From Thiofilum flexile DSM 14609 (GTDB lineage Bacteria > Pseudomonadota > Gammaproteobacteria > Thiotrichales > Thiotrichaceae): 64,000 nucleotides of DNA. Positions 17,472 through 26,953 of the stretch are shown in pieces. The stretch's first letter is position 1. Each line of letters starts with the position of its first letter. A program made the position numbers and the translations under genes. Where the stretch lies: assembly GCF_000380185.1 (NCBI RefSeq), contig NZ_KB904780.1, positions 62,001-126,000 of the forward strand, read 5' to 3'. The notes beneath the pieces are model-generated. The model had not been told where the DNA came from. It searched no databases and saw only the letters and a list, made by a program, of their open reading frames with translations.

Positions 17472-17987
17472 CTAGGATTTTAGAATAGTTAAGTCGCGTG
17501 ACTGGCTGATTTTAGCTTGACGCTTTAACACCCAATGGAGCCACACGCTCAAAAACTGCATTAATAATACCGCCCCAGTAAATAAATACACGCCTTGATG
17601 TACCACCACATGCGCCAATGGCCCTAACTTTACCGCCACCAGCATTAGGGCTACGACAAACACATCCAGCATCGACCACTTGCCCCAAATTTCTAGAAAG
17701 CTAATCCAAAGATGATGGCGTTCACGATACCCCTGTGAGGTATTCACTACTAAACCTAATACCACTATTTTAATAATCGGGGTCACAATACTAAACAAAC
17801 CCAATACCGCAAATAAGGCAAACTCACGCTCAGCCCATAATGCTTCTAGGCTAGAGGCTAAGGAAAAAATATTTTTAAAAATCCATAGCTTTTCTAATTC
17901 GATCAACGGTGCGAACACACCTGCCAGAAATAGCCCTAATGCCAGCAACAGTAAAGCGTTAAATATCAAACGTGGTATTAAAGTCAC
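17472..17987 (-). CDS. PqiA-domain inner-membrane protein
   Basis: Single PqiA domain of 171 aa with four membrane helices (NALLLLALGLFLAGVFAP, LFAVLGLFSIVTPIIKI, MLDVFVVALMLVAVKLG, YLFTGAVLLMQFLSVW). The hallmark EIWGKWSMLDVFVVALMLV near 104-122 is clear. Full PqiA proteins have two such units and zinc-binding cysteines; here there is one unit and no cysteines. PqiA acts with PqiB/PqiC MCE proteins in lipid movement between membranes, but no MCE gene is nearby. It heads the three-gene unit with DUF1415 and rhomboid genes and is divergent from the DUF2797 gene. Confidence 0.85.
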   Translation of the reverse strand: MTLIPRLIFNALLLLALGLFLAGVFAPLIELEKLWIFKNIFSLASSLEALWAEREFALFAVLGLFSIVTPIIKIVVLGLVVNTSQGYRERHHLWISFLEIWGKWSMLDVFVVALMLVAVKLGPLAHVVVHQGVYLFTGAVLLMQFLSVWLHWVLKRQAKISQSRDLTILKS

Positions 17988-18061
17988 AAACCTTGTCCTA
18001 TTAAACCATCAAGGGCTGAGCCATGTTATGATCTAAGCGATTGAAGCAACCAGAGGGTACT

Positions 18062-18874
18062 ATGCACATTATCGGTAATCTATCCAAAATGCACACGCAA
18101 GCGACGACGCCTGTTAGTTACTCCTTAGTACTCAATGATACCCCTATCCTACTGAATCCTCTGTTAGGTCATGCCTTAAGTTTAGAATTTACCGGGCAAA
18201 TTAACTGTATTTACTGTGGACGCAAAACCAGCAAAAGCTTTAATCAGGGCTATTGTTATCCCTGTTTTACCCGTTTAGCGCAGTGTGATACTTGTATTGT
18301 GAAACCGGAGCTATGCCATTATGCCCAAGGGACGTGTCGTGAACCGGAATGGGGCGAACAACATTGTATGCAGCCGCATTATGTGTATTTAGCCAACTCA
18401 TCGGGTATCAAAGTGGGTATCACCCGCCATACTCAACTGCCTACCCGCTGGATAGATCAGGGTGCTACCCAAGCCTTACCTATACTCAAAGTCCCCACGC
18501 GCCATCAATCCGGTTTAATAGAAAATACCTTAGCTCAACATATCTCTGATAAAACCCAATGGCAGAAAATGCTCAAAGCAGAAGCTGATAAGGCCGATTT
18601 ACGCACTAAACGCGATGAGCTGATTACCCTAACACAGTCTGATATTAATGATTTAGCGCTGACTGAGCTTGAATATCTAGATGATCCACTCACTGAACTC
18701 ACCTATCCCATCGATACCTATCCCACTAAAGTCACTGCCCATAATTTTGATAAAACCGCACAGATTAGCGGCATCCTACAAGGCATTAAGGGGCAATATT
18801 TATTGCTCAGTACGGGGGTATTAAATATTCGTAAATTTGGCGGGTATCAAGTGAAATTTAGCAGTGAGATATGA
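18062..18874 (+). CDS. DUF2797 family protein
   Basis: 270 aa. Cysteine-rich N-terminal part: CIYCGRKT near 51, CYPCF near 67, CDTCIVKPELCHYAQGTC near 77-94, together a plausible zinc-binding set. This is followed by a GIY-YIG-like segment (HYVYLANSSGIKVGITRHTQL, shown here in part; near 108-127) and RWIDQGATQALPI, as in DUF2797 proteins. The family has no assigned function. Start: ATG at 18062 has AGAGGG 5 nt upstream; a TTG at 18041 would add only seven residues. Confidence 0.85.
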   Translation: MHIIGNLSKMHTQATTPVSYSLVLNDTPILLNPLLGHALSLEFTGQINCIYCGRKTSKSFNQGYCYPCFTRLAQCDTCIVKPELCHYAQGTCREPEWGEQHCMQPHYVYLANSSGIKVGITRHTQLPTRWIDQGATQALPILKVPTRHQSGLIENTLAQHISDKTQWQKMLKAEADKADLRTKRDELITLTQSDINDLALTELEYLDDPLTELTYPIDTYPTKVTAHNFDKTAQISGILQGIKGQYLLLSTGVLNIRKFGGYQVKFSSEI

Positions 18875-18884
18875 AGAGGCTAAT

Positions 18885-18912
18885 TGCCTAGAAAGTATTC
18901 ACTCTCTAGGCA
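18885..18912. other. Hairpin between convergent DUF2797 and thioredoxin genes
   Basis: TGCCTAGA (18885-18892) pairs with TCTAGGCA (18905-18912) across a 12-nt loop. No U-run follows on either strand. It may serve as a transcript-end structure for both genes. Confidence 0.4.
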
Positions 18913-18925
18913 TACAAAAACAACC

Positions 18926-19303
18926 TTAAGCCTGATTCGCTGAATCTTGTTGGGCAGCGATTTCAGCATGTACTTTTGCCATATCTAGCTCACGTACTTT
19001 GCTAATCACTTCCTCTAATTGCGACTCACCTAAAGCTCCGGGCTGAGCAAATAGCACAACCTGCTCACGGAAAATCATTAAGGTAGGAATCGAGCGAATT
19101 TGAAAATGTTCTGATAGTTCTTGTTCATCCTCAGTATTCACTTTAGCAAAGGTAATATCAGGATGCTTTTCAGACACTTTTTCAAAAGTAGGGGCAAATG
19201 AACGGCAAGGGCCACACCAAGGTGCCCAAAAATCGACGATTACAATGTCATTTTCAGTAATAGCATCATTAAAACTATCTGCGGTCACTTCAATAGTTGC
19301 CAT
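18926..19303 (-). CDS. Thioredoxin
   Basis: Thiol-disulfide reductant of the cytoplasm. Active site WAPWCGPCRSFAP near residues 27-39, cis-proline in IRSIPTLMIFREQ near 73-85. 125 aa, a little longer than TrxA because of a charged C-terminal extension (SKVRELDMAKVHAEIAAQQD). The SFAPTFEKVSEKHPDI and FREQVVLFAQPGAL wording belongs to a widespread second thioredoxin type in proteobacteria rather than to the essential TrxA, but this is by eye. Single gene, convergent to the DUF2797 gene. Confidence 0.93.
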   Translation of the reverse strand: MATIEVTADSFNDAITENDIVIVDFWAPWCGPCRSFAPTFEKVSEKHPDITFAKVNTEDEQELSEHFQIRSIPTLMIFREQVVLFAQPGALGESQLEEVISKVRELDMAKVHAEIAAQQDSANQA

Positions 19304-19404
19304 GACAACTCCTATATCAATTCTAATAAAGATTAATCAAAGCAACACGTTTAGGTTGTCCGATCAATTGACTTAAGGGTAACACACGAAGTAGTGAGAG
19401 CACA

Positions 19405-20022
19405 CTACCCCCTATTGCTGCCCCATTTAGGTTGTAATATATGGGCAATATTCAAATGATCCAAGACCCGCGCCACCATAAAATCAATTAAATCTTCAAT
19501 GGTTTGGGGGCGATTATAAAATCCGGGGTTAGCTGGCATAATCACCACGCCCATACGCGAGAGTTTGAGCATATTTTCTAGGTGAATATCCGAAAAAGGT
19601 GTTTCGCGTATCACTAAAATAAGCTTTTTGCGCTCTTTTAACGCCACATCAGCGGCACGCTCGATTAAATTACGGCTACTACCACAGGCAATAGCAGACA
19701 AGGTTGCCGTCGTACAAGGACATACCACCGTAGCATCAGCCACACCGCTACCACTGGCAATCGGTGCCATCCATTGCTCACGCTCAAACACTTGTAGCTG
19801 CCCCGCTTCGGCCTGATAGAGCTGAGTAAAATACTCGGCTATCTCGGCGGCCCGTCCGGGGAGATGATGGTCGGTTTCGGTATTAATGACTAATTGTGCT
19901 GGGCGTGATAGCAATAAATAGATGCGGCACTTTGCTTGAATAAGCTGTTCGAGCAGGCGCAAACCGTATTGAGCACCGGATGCACCTGTCATGATGAGAG
20001 TAATAGTAGGCGTTTGAGTCAT
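19405..20022 (-). CDS. ubiX: Flavin prenyltransferase UbiX
   Basis: Makes the prenylated FMN cofactor needed by the UbiD decarboxylase in ubiquinone synthesis. N-terminal flavin-binding motif MTGASGAQYGLRLLEQL near 11-27, VCPCTTATLSAIACGSSRNLIERAADVALKE (shown in part) near 101-125, and the C-terminal LSRMGVVIMPANPGFYN near 155. 205 aa, normal. It lies 7 nt after mpl on the same strand. The ubiD partner is not in the window. Confidence 0.95.
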   Translation of the reverse strand: MTQTPTITLIMTGASGAQYGLRLLEQLIQAKCRIYLLLSRPAQLVINTETDHHLPGRAAEIAEYFTQLYQAEAGQLQVFEREQWMAPIASGSGVADATVVCPCTTATLSAIACGSSRNLIERAADVALKERKKLILVIRETPFSDIHLENMLKLSRMGVVIMPANPGFYNRPQTIEDLIDFMVARVLDHLNIAHILQPKWGSNRG

Positions 20023-20029
20023 TTACGGG

Positions 20030-21397
20030 TTAGGTTAAAGTCAAAGAGCGTAATAGCTTCTCATGAATCCCGCCAAAACCACCATTACTCATTACTAATA
20101 TATGGTCACCACTTTGTGCCACTTGAGCAACGGTTTGGGCTAACTCCTCAATATTATACAGTACAATACCCTTGCCTTTTAATTCCTCTACTACCCCCGA
20201 TAAGTCCCAATCCAGCCCAGCCGGTTGATATAGAAAAACTCGATCTGCCTGTTGCAGCGCTTGTGCCAATTGCTCTTTATGTGTCCCCATACGCATAGTG
20301 TTGGAGCGTGGCTCTAATAAAGCAATAATCCGAGCTTTGCCCACCTTAGCGCGTAAGCCTGCCACAGTGGTAGTAATAGCGGTGGGGTGATGCGCGAAAT
20401 CATCATAAACCGTCACATTCCGTACCACACCGCGCTGCTGCATACGACGTTTTACTCCTTGAAACTCCGCTAAGGCTTGAATCGCAACATTAACCGGCAC
20501 ACCGACATGACGCGCAGCAGCTAGAGCAGCCAAAGCATTATTCACATTATGCTCACCTAGCATCGACCATCTGACCGTACCCACTTCTTTGCCCTGATGC
20601 AGTACTTTAAACATACTACCATCGGCTTGAACGAGTTCAGCCCTCCACTCACCTTGCCCCGCAAAATATTCAACCGGCGTCCAACAACCTTTATCGAGCA
20701 TAGTCTGTACCGTACTCTCCACCCCATTAGCTACGATTAAACCATTACGCGGCACGATACGGATTAAATGATGGAATTGGGTTTGAATCGCTTCCACATC
20801 GGGGAAGATATCAGCGTGATCATATTCAATATTATTCACAATTAAGGTACGAGGATGGTAATGTACAAATTTCGAGCGCTTATCAAAAAACGCCGTATCA
20901 TACTCATCAGCCTCTACCACAAAGAATGGGCTTTCAGCACTTAAACGCGCGGAAATATCAAAATTTTCTGGTACGCCACCAATTAAAAAGCCGGGTCTTA
21001 ATTGCGCATATTCTAGTATCCATGCGACCATGGTTGAGGTAGTCGTTTTACCGTGTGTGCCTGCTACTGCAATCACCCAGCGATCTTTCAAAATATGCTC
21101 ATATAAAAATTGCGGGCCAGAGGTATAGGGGATATTCCGCTCTAGTAGGTATTCGACTACTTCTAGTCCGCGCTTCATCACATTACCGACTACGACTTGA
21201 CCCACATCGGCGGGAATATTCTCTGGTTTATAGCCTTGGCTAATAGTAATCCCCTGCTCTTCTAGCATAGTGCTCATCGGGGGATACACATTGGTATCAG
21301 AACCCGAAACTTGATAACCACACTCACGGGCTAAAAGTGCCAAACTGCCCATAAACGTACCACAGATACCTAAAATATGAATATGCTTCACTGTCAT
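20030..21397 (-). CDS. mpl: UDP-N-acetylmuramate:L-Ala-gamma-D-Glu-mDAP ligase
   Basis: Recycling enzyme that joins the tripeptide released from old wall directly to UDP-MurNAc. A Mur-ligase fold with the N-terminal HIHILGICGTFMGSLALLAR that separates Mpl from MurC, ATP loop [14 protein letters not shown] near 111-124, EADEYDTAFFDKRSKF near 172, and the substrate motif DDFAHHPTAITTT near 332. 455 aa, normal. Its presence implies active peptidoglycan recycling. It is followed closely by ubiX. Confidence 0.95.
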   Translation of the reverse strand: MTVKHIHILGICGTFMGSLALLARECGYQVSGSDTNVYPPMSTMLEEQGITISQGYKPENIPADVGQVVVGNVMKRGLEVVEYLLERNIPYTSGPQFLYEHILKDRWVIAVAGTHGKTTTSTMVAWILEYAQLRPGFLIGGVPENFDISARLSAESPFFVVEADEYDTAFFDKRSKFVHYHPRTLIVNNIEYDHADIFPDVEAIQTQFHHLIRIVPRNGLIVANGVESTVQTMLDKGCWTPVEYFAGQGEWRAELVQADGSMFKVLHQGKEVGTVRWSMLGEHNVNNALAALAAARHVGVPVNVAIQALAEFQGVKRRMQQRGVVRNVTVYDDFAHHPTAITTTVAGLRAKVGKARIIALLEPRSNTMRMGTHKEQLAQALQQADRVFLYQPAGLDWDLSGVVEELKGKGIVLYNIEELAQTVAQVAQSGDHILVMSNGGFGGIHEKLLRSLTLT

Positions 21398-21422
21398 AGC
21401 CCTAATGTTACGGTTGAAATAC

Positions 21423-23246
21423 TTATTTAATAATATGACTTTCGATGACTTGCTTCAGCGGAATCGGTCGACTAATACCATAGCCCTGCCCATACTCCAC
21501 CCCAATATCTTGCAATAGCCGCATAATATGCTCATTCTCGACATACTCGGCAATGGTTTGCACCATCATCTTTTGTCCGACTTGATGAATAGCCTGTACC
21601 ATGGTCAACGCTACCCCATCATTGAGAATGTCTTTAATAAAACTGCCATCAATCTTTAGATAATCGACGGGTAATGATTTCAGATAGCTGAACGAACTGA
21701 CTCCCGTGCCAAAATCATCCAAAGAAAAGCGACAACCTTGGGCTTTTAGCGTTTTAATAAACTTTTGCGCCCACTCTAAATTGCTAATCGCCACCCGTTC
21801 AGTAATTTCAAAACACAACATATGCGGATCAATACGAGCTGCTTTAATTTCCTGCTGCACAAACTCCAAAAAGGTGGCGTCATCCACACTTTGCCCGGAT
21901 AGATTAATGCTGAATATCGGTGCGGGGTTACGTTGATTAATGCGCCGTAACTCCTGAAGTACCGCATGCACTACCCAACGATCGAGACGGGGCATCATAG
22001 AATAGTACTCAGCCGCCGGAATAAATTCATCCGGTGAAATAGGCTGCTCATTTTCGTCAAATAAACGCAGTAATACCTCGTAGTGATGAAAAGGCTGCTT
22101 AAATTTTTCGGCTTCCAGTGATTGAATAGGCTGCGCCACTAACCTAAATTGCGTGGACTCAAACGCCTTTTTCAGTCTTCCTAACCACACTAACTGTCCA
22201 CGGTGCTTTTTGACCTCAGTATCATCGGGGCGATAAAGATGCAGATGATTACCCCCCTTAGACTTTGCCACTCGGCATGACGCATCGGCTAGAGACAGGA
22301 TGCGATTAGGTGTACCGGAGCGCTTATAAATCGGTACAAAACCAATACTCGCGGTAATATTATGGGTTTGGGTATTCCAGTAAAATACATAAGACTCAAT
22401 CTGACGACGAATACGCTCTGCTCTTCTTAAAGCCTCTAAGGGTTCAGTTTCCCGAAATAAAATACCAAATTCATCCCCCCCAATCCGCGCTAAAATATCC
22501 CGCTGCGGAGTGATGGAAGCTTTGAGCAAATCCGCAATACGCTCAATAAAAGCATCACCGGCGTTATGCCCAACGGTGTCATTGATCATTTTAAATTGAT
22601 CCAGTGCGACATGGATAAAGGCGTGTTTAACACCTTGTTGTCTAGCGGCCTCTAATGCATTTTTTAAATGTAGCTCGAAACACTTACGATTCAACAAGCC
22701 AGTACGTTGATCGTGCATCTCTAGATAATCTAGCTTAGCCTGCAACGCCCGCACTTCAGCATAATCACGCAATAATAGGAGTGTGAATAAGTTCTTATTC
22801 CCCTCTAAACGTATAGAACGTACTGTATAGTGGGTGCGTAATTCACTAATGCCTTTAGTATTTAAGATACAAGACTTATAGACATTCATTGAGGACTGGC
22901 TAGCGCTAGGAGCAGACCAAGGAATAGGTAGGCGCTTTATCGGATCAATGAGTTCAAAAATAGAGCGATACGGTTTATTACGGGTATTCATCCAACGATA
23001 ACGCATCAGCTTTTCCGCCGCTGGATTCATAAACTCCACACACTCACGGTGATCGACCAACACCGCAATCTCATCAATATCAATCAGTGAATTGGCTAAA
23101 ATATCCAATTGTAAAAGATGTAGACGACGCTTAGTACTGTGTTTCAGCCACACTGCTAACAGTGCAAGCAGCAGTCCTAAAGCTAGTACTACACTAATCA
23201 AAACGCTGGTAGCAACAGTTGCGGGTAAAAATGACCAGCTATCCAC
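21423..23246 (-). CDS. PAS-GGDEF-EAL cyclic-di-GMP enzyme
   Basis: 607-aa membrane-anchored protein with both cyclic-di-GMP modules. An N-terminal helix (ATSVLISVVLALGLLLALLA, 9-28) is followed by a PAS-like region (about 45-170). The GGDEF domain has an intact IGGDEF (256-260) but no RxxD inhibitory site before it. In the EAL domain the signature is EVL (390-392); NLSG near 448, EITE near 480, DDFG (510-513) and KIDGSFI near 531 are all present, so phosphodiesterase activity is plausible. Which activity dominates cannot be told. Single gene downstream of the rpsP-operon terminator. Confidence 0.92.
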   Translation of the reverse strand: MDSWSFLPATVATSVLISVVLALGLLLALLAVWLKHSTKRRLHLLQLDILANSLIDIDEIAVLVDHRECVEFMNPAAEKLMRYRWMNTRNKPYRSIFELIDPIKRLPIPWSAPSASQSSMNVYKSCILNTKGISELRTHYTVRSIRLEGNKNLFTLLLLRDYAEVRALQAKLDYLEMHDQRTGLLNRKCFELHLKNALEAARQQGVKHAFIHVALDQFKMINDTVGHNAGDAFIERIADLLKASITPQRDILARIGGDEFGILFRETEPLEALRRAERIRRQIESYVFYWNTQTHNITASIGFVPIYKRSGTPNRILSLADASCRVAKSKGGNHLHLYRPDDTEVKKHRGQLVWLGRLKKAFESTQFRLVAQPIQSLEAEKFKQPFHHYEVLLRLFDENEQPISPDEFIPAAEYYSMMPRLDRWVVHAVLQELRRINQRNPAPIFSINLSGQSVDDATFLEFVQQEIKAARIDPHMLCFEITERVAISNLEWAQKFIKTLKAQGCRFSLDDFGTGVSSFSYLKSLPVDYLKIDGSFIKDILNDGVALTMVQAIHQVGQKMMVQTIAEYVENEHIMRLLQDIGVEYGQGYGISRPIPLKQVIESHIIK

Positions 23247-23375
23247 TCTATATACCCCAGTAGTTTTTTAGATAATTAATCACGTTGGGCTGAGTCTAGA
23301 CTCTGAGTAGCTTTTAAAGGTACTAGTTTACTTAAATGCTCAGGTAAATAGGCAATGAGCTGGCTAAGCGGTGTT

Positions 23376-23417
23376 CATAAAAAAAGCCACTTGATTGCTC
23401 AAGTGGCTTTTTTATGA
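23376..23417 (-). terminator. Rho-independent terminator of the rpsP operon
   Basis: A perfect 19-bp stem (23376-23394 with 23399-23417, 4-nt loop TTGC) with GCCACTTGA core and A/T outer part, giving a long U-run on the minus strand. It lies 27 nt after the rplS stop. Confidence 0.92.
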
Positions 23418-23443
23418 GTGATCCAAGAATCAAAGAACTGTCA

Positions 23444-23791
23444 TTAAACTTTTTCTTTAATCCGTGCTGCACGACCTGTTAAGCCACGGAGATAGTACAG
23501 TTTTGCACGACGTACATCACCACGACGCTTCACTTCAATCGAGTGAATGGATTGGCTATAGGTTTGGAATACACGCTCTACGCCTTCACCATAGGAAATT
23601 TTGCGTACTGTGAAAGACGAATTTAAACCGCGTTTACGCATTGCAATAACAATCCCTTCATAGGCTTGTAAACGCTCTTTATTTTCGCCCTCTTTAACAC
23701 GTACATTCACGACTACTGTATCACCCGCTTGGAAAGCAGGGATTGTTTTAGTCATTTGTTCTTGTTCAAGTTGTTGGATAATGTTGCTCAT
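23444..23791 (-). CDS. rplS: 50S ribosomal protein L19
   Basis: Large-subunit protein at the interface with the 30S subunit. The chosen start [13 protein letters not shown] at 23791 gives 115 aa, exactly the usual length; the open frame upstream adds 16 residues that overlap trmD and are not L19-like. Signatures: [37 protein letters not shown] (in part), and the end [18 protein letters not shown]. The first 26 nt overlap the 3' end of trmD. Last gene of rpsP-rimM-trmD-rplS. Confidence 0.97.
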   Translation of the reverse strand: MSNIIQQLEQEQMTKTIPAFQAGDTVVVNVRVKEGENKERLQAYEGIVIAMRKRGLNSSFTVRKISYGEGVERVFQTYSQSIHSIEVKRRGDVRRAKLYYLRGLTGRAARIKEKV

Positions 23792-24542
23792 GGGATAAAA
23801 CCTCTGCTGAAGCTTGTTGTTCCTGTCTATATTCCTCAAGCAAAACTTTGTCCGCTTGAGCTAACGTTTTAGCTTGTAATAAATCAGGGCGGCGTTGCCA
23901 TGTCCGACCTAATGATTGTTTTCTACGCCATCGTGCAATAGCAGCATGGTTGCCACTTTTCAGTACCTCTGGGATAGCTAATCCTTGTACCACTTCAGGG
24001 CGTGTATAATGAGGGCAATCGAGCAAACCGTCACTAAACGAATCCTGTTCAGCAGACTCAGTATGTCCTAAAGCACCGGGAACTAATCGAGTAATGGCAT
24101 CCATAATGACCATAGCACCCAACTCGCCACCACTTAATACGTAATCGCCTAAGGAGCATTCTAAATCAACGGCTAATTCAATAACGCGCTCATCAATCCC
24201 CTCATAACGACCACACACTAAAATCAGACTTTGCTCTTGAGCAAGCTGCTTAACTAGCGTTTGATCTAGCACTTTGCCTTGTGGGCTGAGATAAAGCACT
24301 TTACCTTGATTGTTTTGTTTAGCGTCATTAATCGCTTGTAACAAACAATCCGAGCGCACCACCATCCCAGGACCACCGCCATAAGGGCGATCATCTACCG
24401 TTTTATGCACATCGGTGGCATAGGCTCTAGGATTAATACAATTTAATGATACCAACCCTCGATTAACCGCTCGCCCTGTTACACCTGACTCCACTAGACT
24501 AGACACTAGCTCTGGAAACAGGGTAATAACGTCAAATTGCAT
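23766..24542 (-). CDS. trmD: tRNA (guanine-37-N1)-methyltransferase
   Basis: Methylates G37 of tRNAs reading CNN codons, preventing frameshifts. SPOUT knot enzyme: [19 protein letters not shown] at the start, [12 protein letters not shown] near 50, [12 protein letters not shown] near 114, and the knot [20 protein letters not shown] near 137-156. 258 aa, with a slightly extended C-terminus ([12 protein letters not shown]) that overlaps rplS by 26 nt. It starts 2 nt after rimM. Confidence 0.97.
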   Translation of the reverse strand: MQFDVITLFPELVSSLVESGVTGRAVNRGLVSLNCINPRAYATDVHKTVDDRPYGGGPGMVVRSDCLLQAINDAKQNNQGKVLYLSPQGKVLDQTLVKQLAQEQSLILVCGRYEGIDERVIELAVDLECSLGDYVLSGGELGAMVIMDAITRLVPGALGHTESAEQDSFSDGLLDCPHYTRPEVVQGLAIPEVLKSGNHAAIARWRRKQSLGRTWQRRPDLLQAKTLAQADKVLLEEYRQEQQASAEVLSHEQHYPTT

Positions 24543-24544
24543 AG

Positions 24545-25057
24545 CTAAAAATCAGCATCCCAATCCACCGTAATCACACCTTGCTCTAAAGAAACGTGGA
24601 TAATGACCTGCTCCAAAATCCAAGGCACTAAGCGCTCGCGCTCACCTTGAACTACTAGAACATCATTAGCACCTGTTTCTACTAATGAAGCCACTTGACC
24701 AAACTCAATACCCTGTTGATTTACTACTTTAAGACCGACTAGATCCGACCAATAGTATTCATTCTTATCTAACTGAGGTAAGTGCTGGCGCTCAATCGCT
24801 ATTTCATAGCCATTCAGCAATTCAGCTTGAGTGCGGTCATCCACTCCATCAAGCCATGCAACTAAGACCTTACCATGGGGTCTACCTGCTTTTAACTTAA
24901 CCTGTTGGGGTTGGCCTGCTTTTAAGAGATGCCACGGACGATAGCGTAATATCTTCTCAGGTGGATGAGTAAAAGACATTATCTTTACCCACCCCTTAAT
25001 ACCATAAGCTCCCGCAATCTTACCCATTACTAATAAGGGTTGTGGAGAGGAGCTCAT
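24545..25057 (-). CDS. rimM: Ribosome maturation factor RimM
   Basis: Assists assembly of the 30S head by binding S19. N-terminal beta barrel [20 protein letters not shown] (8-27), the [21 protein letters not shown] linker (in part) and a C-terminal PRC-barrel with [15 protein letters not shown] near 132 and [10 protein letters not shown] at the end. 170 aa, normal. Second gene of the rpsP operon, 23 nt after rpsP. Confidence 0.96.
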   Translation of the reverse strand: MSSSPQPLLVMGKIAGAYGIKGWVKIMSFTHPPEKILRYRPWHLLKAGQPQQVKLKAGRPHGKVLVAWLDGVDDRTQAELLNGYEIAIERQHLPQLDKNEYYWSDLVGLKVVNQQGIEFGQVASLVETGANDVLVVQGERERLVPWILEQVIIHVSLEQGVITVDWDADF

Positions 25058-25080
25058 CGTTTAAATACTCAACTAGCTAA

Positions 25081-25335
25081 TTAAGCTGCTGCTACAGGAG
25101 CAGGTTCTTTCATTAACTTAGCAACACGATCAGACGGTTGAGCACCTTGTGATAACCAATAGCTAGCACGCTCTGAGTTAATATTTAAACGAATCTCACG
25201 ACCACGCGCTACAGGGTTATAAAAACCAATGCGCTCAATATAACCACTGTCCCGTGGTTTGCGGCTATCACTGACAACGATGTGATAGAAAGGACGTTTT
25301 TTAGCGCCGCCGCGTGCTAAACGAATAGTGACCAT
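25081..25335 (-). CDS. rpsP: 30S ribosomal protein S16
   Basis: Small-subunit assembly protein. [20 protein letters not shown] and [20 protein letters not shown] are textbook S16, followed by [20 protein letters not shown]. 84 aa, normal. First gene of rpsP-rimM-trmD-rplS; its promoter should lie between the terminator at 25465-25495 and 25335, but I could not pinpoint it. Confidence 0.97.
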   Translation of the reverse strand: MVTIRLARGGAKKRPFYHIVVSDSRKPRDSGYIERIGFYNPVARGREIRLNINSERASYWLSQGAQPSDRVAKLMKEPAPVAAA

Positions 25336-25464
25336 GCGTTAAACCTTTATAAAATCCAAACTATTTTCCCAACTGTGAACCAGCCGGTCAAAGTAAACGG
25401 GCAATTGTACTGAGTTTCGCAAAAAAAGAAAGGTCTTTTGATCCAGATACCCGCCTCAATAATG

Positions 25465-25495
25465 AAAAAAGCCTTGTAAAAACTTACAAGGCTTT
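25465..25495 (-). terminator. Terminator of the DUF1287 lipoprotein gene
   Basis: A 12-bp stem AAAGCCTTGTAA / TTACAAGGCTTT (25468-25479, 25484-25495) with loop AAAC and a run of six T on the minus strand, 31 nt after the stop. Confidence 0.87.
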
Positions 25496-25526
25496 CTCGA
25501 AACATTGCAAAGATGCTATCTGTTGA

Positions 25527-26843
25527 TTACATCGATACTAACTGTGTCGTACCGGCTCCACCTAAATAACGATAATGACCAGTAATAGGTAAGGTAAATA
25601 GCATATCTTCCATTTTAACCCCTCGTGCATCAATGTGATGTACAACTAAGGGTCGTCTTGGGTCAGCATCGGAGTAACGATCAACAATCACACCAATATG
25701 CTCTTGATCACCCCCTAAACTCCAAGTGACTAAATCACCAGGGCGATAATCGCTAGGGTTCTGACTATTAGGCAAACGTTGACCATATCGAGCAAAAAAT
25801 GCTTTTAGATTATGTACCCGACGATGATCAATATTAGGATCAGGAGCACTCAAGCCCCATTTAGGTAAATTAGGATACGCGTTAAAGTTATACGTCATAT
25901 CCTCATGGACTAAGCGCTGTAGATCAATTCCAAGCTGGCGATAAGAACGGATAACCACATCACTACATACCCCGATACTAGGAGGTACATCCCCATTTGG
26001 ATAGCCTAGAGGAATATAGCGCCCATCATACATAACGCTAGTCCGTAGCCTATTCATAGCTGCATTGGATAAGCGACCAGCATCAATAACGGGTGCCATT
26101 GCAATTTGAATATATTGCTGTCTTGGCGCTGGTGCTGCTGGTGTATCTGCCCAAGCCCGTGCGGGAGCAGGATTACTACGCCAGTTTTGCTGTTGTCTTA
26201 CCTGAGCGACTTGGGTACGGGTAACTCGTGCAGTATTATTATACTGAGCTACTCGAGCACTCGCCTGAGCACGCTTCCTAGTTTGCTCTTGTTCCCACTT
26301 GCGTTGGTAATTTAGCCACTCCTCTTCTCTAGCATTTATACGCGCTTGTGCAGCCGCTGCAGAGGCATAGGCTGCTGATGCATAGGCGTTATTCGCTTGA
26401 GGCGCACGCGGTTGTGGTCGTTGCACACGTCTTGCTGCTACAGGAGCGGGACGACGATAGGTAGGTGTCTCCCGTATTTCCCGTACTCTAGGCGTGACAA
26501 CGGCTATTCTAGTTGGTCTAGTAGGAGTACTACCTATTTGAGCCTTAGTTATTTTAGTTGTCGTAGTGGTAGTTGATTTATTCCCTACCGAATTATTTCT
26601 AATCTCACCAAAGCTGGTGTCTGATAATACTGAGCTTCCATCACTTAGCTCGTTTTTACTTTCACTTAGCTCGTTTACAATTAGCTTAGATGTGTTAGAA
26701 AGTGTGTTGGTCGCAACGGTTTCGTCAGCGACTTTGGCAGGCGCAGGCGCAGAACAGCCGGAAAAACTACCCACCACCACCACAGACGTTACTAAGGTAA
26801 CCCCTGTGCTAAATGCTCTTTTCATGAACATATCAATATCCAT
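25527..26843 (-). CDS. Lipoprotein with C-terminal DUF1287 domain
   Basis: A predicted lipoprotein: hydrophobic signal TGVTLVTSVVVVGSFSGC, then a long low-complexity stalk (Ser/Thr/Asn-rich, then Pro/Arg/Ala/Gln-rich) to about residue 240. The C-terminal 190 residues match DUF1287, an NlpC/P60-like family seen in YijF-type proteins: YDGRYIPLGYPNGDVPPSIG, GVCSDVVIRSYRQLGIDLQ, VHEDM, DPNIDHRRVHNL and DLVTWSLGGDQEHIGVIVD. The Cys of GVCSDV and His of QEHIGV are the likely catalytic pair. Role probably at the cell wall or surface; substrate unknown. Start uncertain between ATG at 26843 (GGGTGG nearby), 26831 and 26825. Confidence 0.8.
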   Translation of the reverse strand: MDIDMFMKRAFSTGVTLVTSVVVVGSFSGCSAPAPAKVADETVATNTLSNTSKLIVNELSESKNELSDGSSVLSDTSFGEIRNNSVGNKSTTTTTTKITKAQIGSTPTRPTRIAVVTPRVREIRETPTYRRPAPVAARRVQRPQPRAPQANNAYASAAYASAAAAQARINAREEEWLNYQRKWEQEQTRKRAQASARVAQYNNTARVTRTQVAQVRQQQNWRSNPAPARAWADTPAAPAPRQQYIQIAMAPVIDAGRLSNAAMNRLRTSVMYDGRYIPLGYPNGDVPPSIGVCSDVVIRSYRQLGIDLQRLVHEDMTYNFNAYPNLPKWGLSAPDPNIDHRRVHNLKAFFARYGQRLPNSQNPSDYRPGDLVTWSLGGDQEHIGVIVDRYSDADPRRPLVVHHIDARGVKMEDMLFTLPITGHYRYLGGAGTTQLVSM

Positions 26844-26953
26844 TATCCACCCACTGGTCAATGCCTCTACCCTGAGAAGCCCGTTGATAATTACTTTCGC
26901 CTGTTATAATCAACAGGCACCAAATGTTCACTGAATTTAAGCCAACTTAAACC

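Noticed and set aside
26566-26934. 122-aa plus-strand frame opposite the DUF1287 lipoprotein
   Set aside because: Ser/Leu-rich antisense of a low-complexity stalk; no support.
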